From Lachnospiraceae bacterium (lineage in GTDB: Bacteria; Bacillota; Clostridia; Lachnospirales; Lachnospiraceae), in assembly GCA_003489085.1 (NCBI GenBank), contig DNJM01000108.1:3370-14144 (forward strand): a DNA stretch of 10,775 bases. Reading direction: 5' to 3'. How positions within the stretch are numbered: the first letter of the stretch is position 1; each line of letters begins with the position of its first letter. Below, piece after piece: positions 6,970 through 10,775 of the stretch. Under the pieces are notes generated by a model. The model was not told the origin of the DNA and ran no database searches. It worked only from the letters and a program-made list of their open reading frames with translations. The position numbers and the translations under genes are program-made.

Positions 6970-7868
6970 TAGAAGTCAGAGAATTGAGTAAGCAGTTTCA
7001 GGACATCCGGGCACTGGACTGTGTCACCGCAACCATACAGGAGGGACACATTTTTGGCCTGGTCGGAAGCAATGGCGCAGGAAAAAGCACTTTTCTGCGG
7101 GTGTTAAGCGGGGTGATTAAGGCAGACAGCGGTTCCGTTACGATAGATGGACTGACAGTCTTTGAGAATCCGGAAGCAAAGCAGAAGGTGTGTTTCCTTT
7201 CCGATACCGGATACTTTCTGCCGAATGCCACACCGGACAATATGAAGGAATACTATGCGGAGATCTATCCGGGTTTTGACAGGGATCTGTTTCTGGATCT
7301 GGCAAAGAAATTTCAGATGGATATTTCCAGAAAAATTAATACATTTTCCAAGGGAATGAAAAAGCAGCTGTCCGTATTGCTGGGGGTCTGTACCAGGACG
7401 AAATATCTTCTCTGTGATGAGACTTTTGACGGCCTGGATCCGGTCATGCGGCAGGCAGTGAAAAGCCTTTTTGCGGCTGAGGTGATGGAGAGGGACTTTA
7501 CTCCGGTAATTGCCTCCCACAATCTGCGTGAACTGGAGGATATCTGTGATCATGTTGGTCTGCTGCATAAAGGAGGTATCCTGTTTACGAAGGATCTGGA
7601 GGAAATGAAATTCCATATTCATAAGATCCAGTGCGTTATGAAGAATCCGCTGGATGAGGAAAGTATACTGCGTGAACTGGATGTCTTAAAGAGTGATAAG
7701 CGGGGCTCTCTTTTGACAGTCATCGCCAGAGGAACCCGAATAGAAATACTGGACTGCATTCAGGACAAGGATCCATTATTTGCAGAGGTACTTCCACTTT
7801 CGTTGGAAGAAATATTTATCAGTGAAACGGAGGTGGCCGGATATGACATCACGGATTTCCTTGTATAA
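6966..7868 (+). CDS. ABC transporter ATP-binding protein (YtrB-like)
   Basis: This 300-aa ATPase drives the neighbouring permease. Walker A is GSNGAGKST (34-42), the signature is a modified FSKGMKKQL (127-135), Walker B is YLLCDE (147-152) followed by the D-loop GLDP, and the switch His is H185 in ASHNLRE. The usual Q-loop glutamine is not evident: the region reads FLSDTGYF (78-84), as in several BcrA/YtrB-type ATPases. About 90 residues follow the switch region, the accessory tail common in drug and peptide exporters. I chose the ATG at 6966, which overlaps the regulator stop (ATGA), begins with the usual MIEVRELSK strand and has GGGAGG nearby; an earlier in-frame ATG at 6942 would add eight residues of overlap. 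Its 3' end overlaps the permease gene by 26 bp. Substrate unknown. Confidence 0.93.
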   Translation: MIEVRELSKQFQDIRALDCVTATIQEGHIFGLVGSNGAGKSTFLRVLSGVIKADSGSVTIDGLTVFENPEAKQKVCFLSDTGYFLPNATPDNMKEYYAEIYPGFDRDLFLDLAKKFQMDISRKINTFSKGMKKQLSVLLGVCTRTKYLLCDETFDGLDPVMRQAVKSLFAAEVMERDFTPVIASHNLRELEDICDHVGLLHKGGILFTKDLEEMKFHIHKIQCVMKNPLDEESILRELDVLKSDKRGSLLTVIARGTRIEILDCIQDKDPLFAEVLPLSLEEIFISETEVAGYDITDFLV

Positions 7869-9891
7869 GCTTATGCGTCAGGACATGAGGCAGCGTGGCT
7901 GGATGGTGGCGCTTATGTCTATTGCAGCGGTAATTGTATTTCCGCTGATGGGGATGATCGAGCTGGAAAATAAGCTGTCACTGCTGGAGGAACCATACAG
8001 CTATTTTGAGTGGAAGGATCTGCTGTATTGGTATAAAGATTATGTGGGTCCGAAGAGTCAGATGGCAGTCGCATTCGTGATTCTGGCGGCTGTCTTTCTC
8101 GGAATTACCGGGTTTGCCTGGATGCATTCCAGAGAGAAGCTGGACTTTTATTACAGTCTTCCTGTTCGTCGGGAAAAGCGGTTCGCTGCTGTTTATCTGA
8201 ACGGAGTTATGATATTTCTTGTCCCGTATGTGCTTTCTTATGTGATGCTGCTGATACTTGGGGCAGTAGAGAAGATCACCTTTCCGGATATGGTTTCCTG
8301 GTGTATTCGGACGGCTGCATGGAATCTGCTGTGCTTTCTTTTGATTTACAGTGTGGCTGTGCTGGCCATGATGTTGACAGGACGGCCGACAGTGGGGGTT
8401 CTCGCCACTGGTATCCTGCTGATTTACGGAACAGTTTTTGGCTGGGTACTGGAACATATGCAGGATTTTTTCTATAAAACGTATCTTGCAAAGACGAACA
8501 CAGGGAAAATCTATTCACCGATTGGCAGCTATCTTTATTCGATCGAACTGCTGGCAAAAGAGGGGCAGCTGAAAATAAGCTATGTACTGGTTGTGCTTCT
8601 GGCTGTTATATTGATGACAGCGCTTGCAATGTGGCTTTGCCACATACGGCCGGTGGAAACATCAGAAAATGCACTGGTATTCCGGCAGGCGGAAGGAATT
8701 CTAAAGGTAGCTGTTACCATACCGGCAGCGCTGGTAATTGGTCTGTGGGTGGCTTCTCAGAGTGTACGGTCTGAAAAATGGCTGCTGGTATCAGCGCTGA
8801 TCAGTACAGTGCTGCTGAACCTGATGATTGAATTTATTTATCATATGGACTTCAGGAAGATTCTGAACCGAAAAGCTTCTTTGGTGGTTTCTCTGGTACT
8901 GGTGATAGGCCTCTTTATTTTTTATAAGTACGATCTGATCGGTTATGACACCTATTTTCCCAAGCGCAGTGAAGTGAATCGGGTAGCGGTAAAAACGGAC
9001 AGTTGTCTGCAGTATATTGAGCTGCCGGGAGATTTTTATATCGATGAATCACTTGACCGGCTGGAGATTCCCATGAACAATGAGATTTATGACCGGCTGG
9101 AAAATATATTGAAGAAACAACAGCTTGAGCAGTATACCAAAGAAGACCTGCCGTATGAAGAGGCATTTTACGTGATGTTCCATCTGGATAATGGCAGACG
9201 GGTATATCGGACCTATTATGCATCGAAGGAGCAGCAGGTACAGCTGATTCGGCTGTTTCTGCATGACAGCGCCTATTGTCAGTCTGCCTTTCAGATGTCG
9301 GAACTGCTGACCTGTAATATTGATGAAATTTCGTTTTCTGATTTCCGGAAAGCCTATCAGCCGATGAACCTGAGCAAGGAAGAGAAAAACTGGCTTCTGA
9401 CAGCCTATAATGAGGAATTGCAGAAGACCAATATACTGGATCTTCGCGGGAAGCAGCCCAAGGCTCAGCTGGAGGTAGAGTGTTATGAAGAAGACAATGG
9501 GGCAAGATCTTATCAGGGTGTTTCTCTTCCGGTATATGAGGAATTCACAGAAACTCTCGGGATGATGGAAACATATGGATGTACGATTCAAAAGGAGATT
9601 CTGCCGGAAGAGGTTGAAAAAGTCCAGTGGGAGGATTATCGCAAGATAGAAGATGAACCGGTATATAAGATGGAAACTGCCGGTGAAGCGGATATTCTTA
9701 CCCTGGCGCCGGAGGAATTCATGGGAGGATATCAGGATCTGATCAGCTATAATATGCAGGGGTTCTGGCACGAAGAGGATCTGGAGGAGAATATGACTGT
9801 CATCATTTACTGGCAGGATGGTTCTGTGAGCAACTTCGGCATTCGAAAGGGAAGTGAAGCAGCAGAAATCCTGGAAGGGAGGAAAGAATGA
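7843..9891 (+). CDS. ABC transporter permease with large C-terminal soluble domain
   Basis: This 682-aa permease is the probable partner of the preceding ATPase. I see nine hydrophobic segments, at about 20-40, 73-94, 114-141, 159-179, 182-203, 246-266, 286-306, 313-334 and 345-362. Basic loops after even-numbered segments (for example HSREKLDFYYSLPVRREKRF and MDFRKILNRK) and acidic ones after odd-numbered segments fit an N-terminus inside. The last ~320 residues (363-682) would then be outside the cell. That domain is acidic, rich in Tyr and Glu, and ends with QDGSVSNFGIRKGSEAAEIL; it resembles Clostridia permeases annotated with a DUF6449-type domain, though I recall this only loosely. The ATG at 7843 is preferred: GGAGGTGG sits at 7829-7836 and MTSRISLYKLM is a typical start. 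An upstream ATG at 7780 would overlap the ATPase gene much more. Substrate unknown; export of an antibiotic or lipid-like compound is plausible. Confidence 0.88.
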   Translation: MTSRISLYKLMRQDMRQRGWMVALMSIAAVIVFPLMGMIELENKLSLLEEPYSYFEWKDLLYWYKDYVGPKSQMAVAFVILAAVFLGITGFAWMHSREKLDFYYSLPVRREKRFAAVYLNGVMIFLVPYVLSYVMLLILGAVEKITFPDMVSWCIRTAAWNLLCFLLIYSVAVLAMMLTGRPTVGVLATGILLIYGTVFGWVLEHMQDFFYKTYLAKTNTGKIYSPIGSYLYSIELLAKEGQLKISYVLVVLLAVILMTALAMWLCHIRPVETSENALVFRQAEGILKVAVTIPAALVIGLWVASQSVRSEKWLLVSALISTVLLNLMIEFIYHMDFRKILNRKASLVVSLVLVIGLFIFYKYDLIGYDTYFPKRSEVNRVAVKTDSCLQYIELPGDFYIDESLDRLEIPMNNEIYDRLENILKKQQLEQYTKEDLPYEEAFYVMFHLDNGRRVYRTYYASKEQQVQLIRLFLHDSAYCQSAFQMSELLTCNIDEISFSDFRKAYQPMNLSKEEKNWLLTAYNEELQKTNILDLRGKQPKAQLEVECYEEDNGARSYQGVSLPVYEEFTETLGMMETYGCTIQKEILPEEVEKVQWEDYRKIEDEPVYKMETAGEADILTLAPEEFMGGYQDLISYNMQGFWHEEDLEENMTVIIYWQDGSVSNFGIRKGSEAAEILEGRKE

Positions 9892-9892
9892 G

Positions 9893-10629
9893 ATGGAACA
9901 GGAAGATAAGACACTGCTATTTGAGAAAACTCCTATTCCCAGAGCGGTTATGACCTTATCTGTACCAACGATTATCAGTTCGCTGGTGATGGTGATTTAC
10001 AATCTGGCTGATACCTATTTTGTAGGAATGCTGAATGATCCGGTGCAGAATGCTGCCGTAACCCTGGCGGCACCGGTACTTCAGCCTATGGAGCCGATGC
10101 AGTAGCGGCGATGGGAATTTCGCAGAAAATCAATATGGTACCGATGCAGATAGCATTCGGACTTTCACAGGGAATTATGCCGCTTGTCAGCTATAATTAT
10201 GCCAGCGGAGCGGGAAAGCGTATGAAGGATGCGGTTCTTTTTGCTGTCAGGCTTTCAGTTTCGTTCCTGGTTGTGGTTGCCATTGGATATTACATCGGTT
10301 CCGGTATGTTGATCTCTCTCTTTATGAGTAATGAACAGATTATAGCCTATGGAAGTCGGTTCTTGCGTGGCTTTTGTCTGGCGCTTCCGTTCTTTTGTAC
10401 AGATTTTCTGGCAGTTGGTGTATTTCAGGCATGTGGAATGGGCGGGAAATCACTGCTTTTTGCAATTTTAAGAAAAATCGTGTTGGAAATTCCGGCACTT
10501 TTTATCCTTAATTATTTCTTTCCTCTGTATGGACTTGCGTATTCCCAGTTCGTAACCGAGGTAGTGCTTTCTGTTGCCGCTGTGGCAGTGTTAATAGGTA
10601 TGTTTCGCAGGCTGTCAGATAGAAAATAA
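9893..10629 (+). pseudogene. MATE-family efflux transporter, broken by out-of-frame internal deletion
   Basis: MATE proteins are about 450-aa, 12-helix drug/sodium or proton antiporters. The first ~62 codons from 9893 encode a normal N-terminus: LFEKTPIPRAVMTLSVPTII, then YNLADTYFVGMLNDPVQNAAVTLAAPV. This frame then reads a few odd residues and stops at TAG 10103-10105. The other part lies in the next frame: TSAYGADAVAAMGISQKI begins near 10078 and continues through GLSQGIMPLVSYNYASG to TAA at 10627-10629, a normal MATE C-terminal region of about 183 aa. In intact relatives these two stretches are roughly 200 residues apart, so about 600 bp are missing and the join (about 10071-10080) shifts the frame. 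An ATG at 10111 could start the 172-aa C-terminal piece, but it has no good ribosome binding site. GGAGG (9878-9882) precedes the start, which is 1 bp after the permease stop, so the gene was part of the ABC operon. Confidence 0.87.
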
Positions 10630-10666
10630 TGAGAAATTGATTTTTGACATGGAAATCAATTTCTCA
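10630..10666. repeat. Perfect 14-bp inverted repeat (possible terminator)
   Basis: TGAGAAATTGATTT (10630-10643) and AAATCAATTTCTCA (10653-10666) are perfect inverted arms around a 9-nt loop, and begin right after the TAA of the MATE remnant. On the + strand the hairpin is followed by AAAAGTTAC, with no U-tract. On the - strand it is followed by TTATTTTCT. It could end the rightward operon, end a leftward gene outside the window, or do both. The remaining 109 bases (10667-10775) are very AT-rich; I see no gene in them. Confidence 0.7.
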
Positions 10667-10775
10667 AAAGTTACTATTTACAGCTAAATTGTCGAATAAT
10701 TTTCTATTATCTCTCAAAACTTTAATTTTTCATACTGTTTTTTAGAATGTCAATAAGTTTTTTGCTGCAAAATTT

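Noticed and set aside
10111..10629. Independent small membrane protein of 172 aa
   Set aside because: It is the C-terminal third of a MATE protein: the same frame upstream of its ATG still encodes the family sequence SAYGADAVAA, and no good ribosome binding site precedes the ATG.
10716..10761. AAAACTT/AAGTTTT inverted repeat in the AT-rich tail
   Set aside because: Seven-base arms 32 bp apart in AT-rich DNA are expected by chance and show no link to a gene.

Overview
The window looks like chromosomal DNA of an anaerobic, spore-forming Clostridia-type Firmicute, most likely Lachnospiraceae. The grounds are the GatCAB amidotransferase genes, small CotF-like spore coat proteins, strong AGGAGG ribosome binding sites, sigma-A-type TTGACA/TAtAAT promoters, and protein sequences that resemble gut Clostridia. 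Species cannot be told from this window. I see no tRNA, rRNA, CRISPR array or insertion sequence.

Layout. (1) Positions 1-2478, + strand: the 3' part of gatA and complete gatB, joined by an ATGA overlap; these charge Asn- and Gln-tRNA by transamidation. (2) Positions 2481-3041, - strand: two tiny spore-coat-type genes that converge on gatB. The hairpin between them and gatB has its U-tract only on the - strand, so it serves the coat genes. (3) Positions 3042-3244: a divergent intergenic region with a near-consensus sigma-A promoter facing right. (4) Positions 3245-6445, + strand: an intracellular GH36 alpha-galactosidase and a Gfo/Idh/MocA oxidoreductase of the dihydrodiol-dehydrogenase-like subgroup, followed by a clear rho-independent terminator. 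(5) Positions 6516-10629, + strand: an operon with its own promoter and a perfect 9-bp inverted repeat that contains AGTGTA-N13-TACACT, the operator I recall for the Bacillus YtrA repressor. It encodes a YtrA-type GntR regulator, an ABC ATPase, a large permease with nine likely membrane segments and a ~320-residue C-terminal domain, and a MATE-family transporter that is clearly broken. (6) Positions 10630-10775: AT-rich DNA that starts with a perfect 14-bp inverted repeat.

How the genes fit together. The alpha-galactosidase should release galactose from imported melibiose/raffinose-type sugars; no transporter is present, so uptake must be encoded elsewhere. The GntR-ABC unit looks like a self-regulated, envelope-stress or drug-responsive exporter of the YtrABC type. 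Charge distribution predicts that its permease carries its big soluble domain outside the cell. The MATE gene begins one base after the permease gene, but it has lost about 200 internal codons and the join is out of frame, so the efflux arm of this operon is probably dead. The ABC operon and the MATE remnant are the most interesting parts; nothing else departs strongly from known families.
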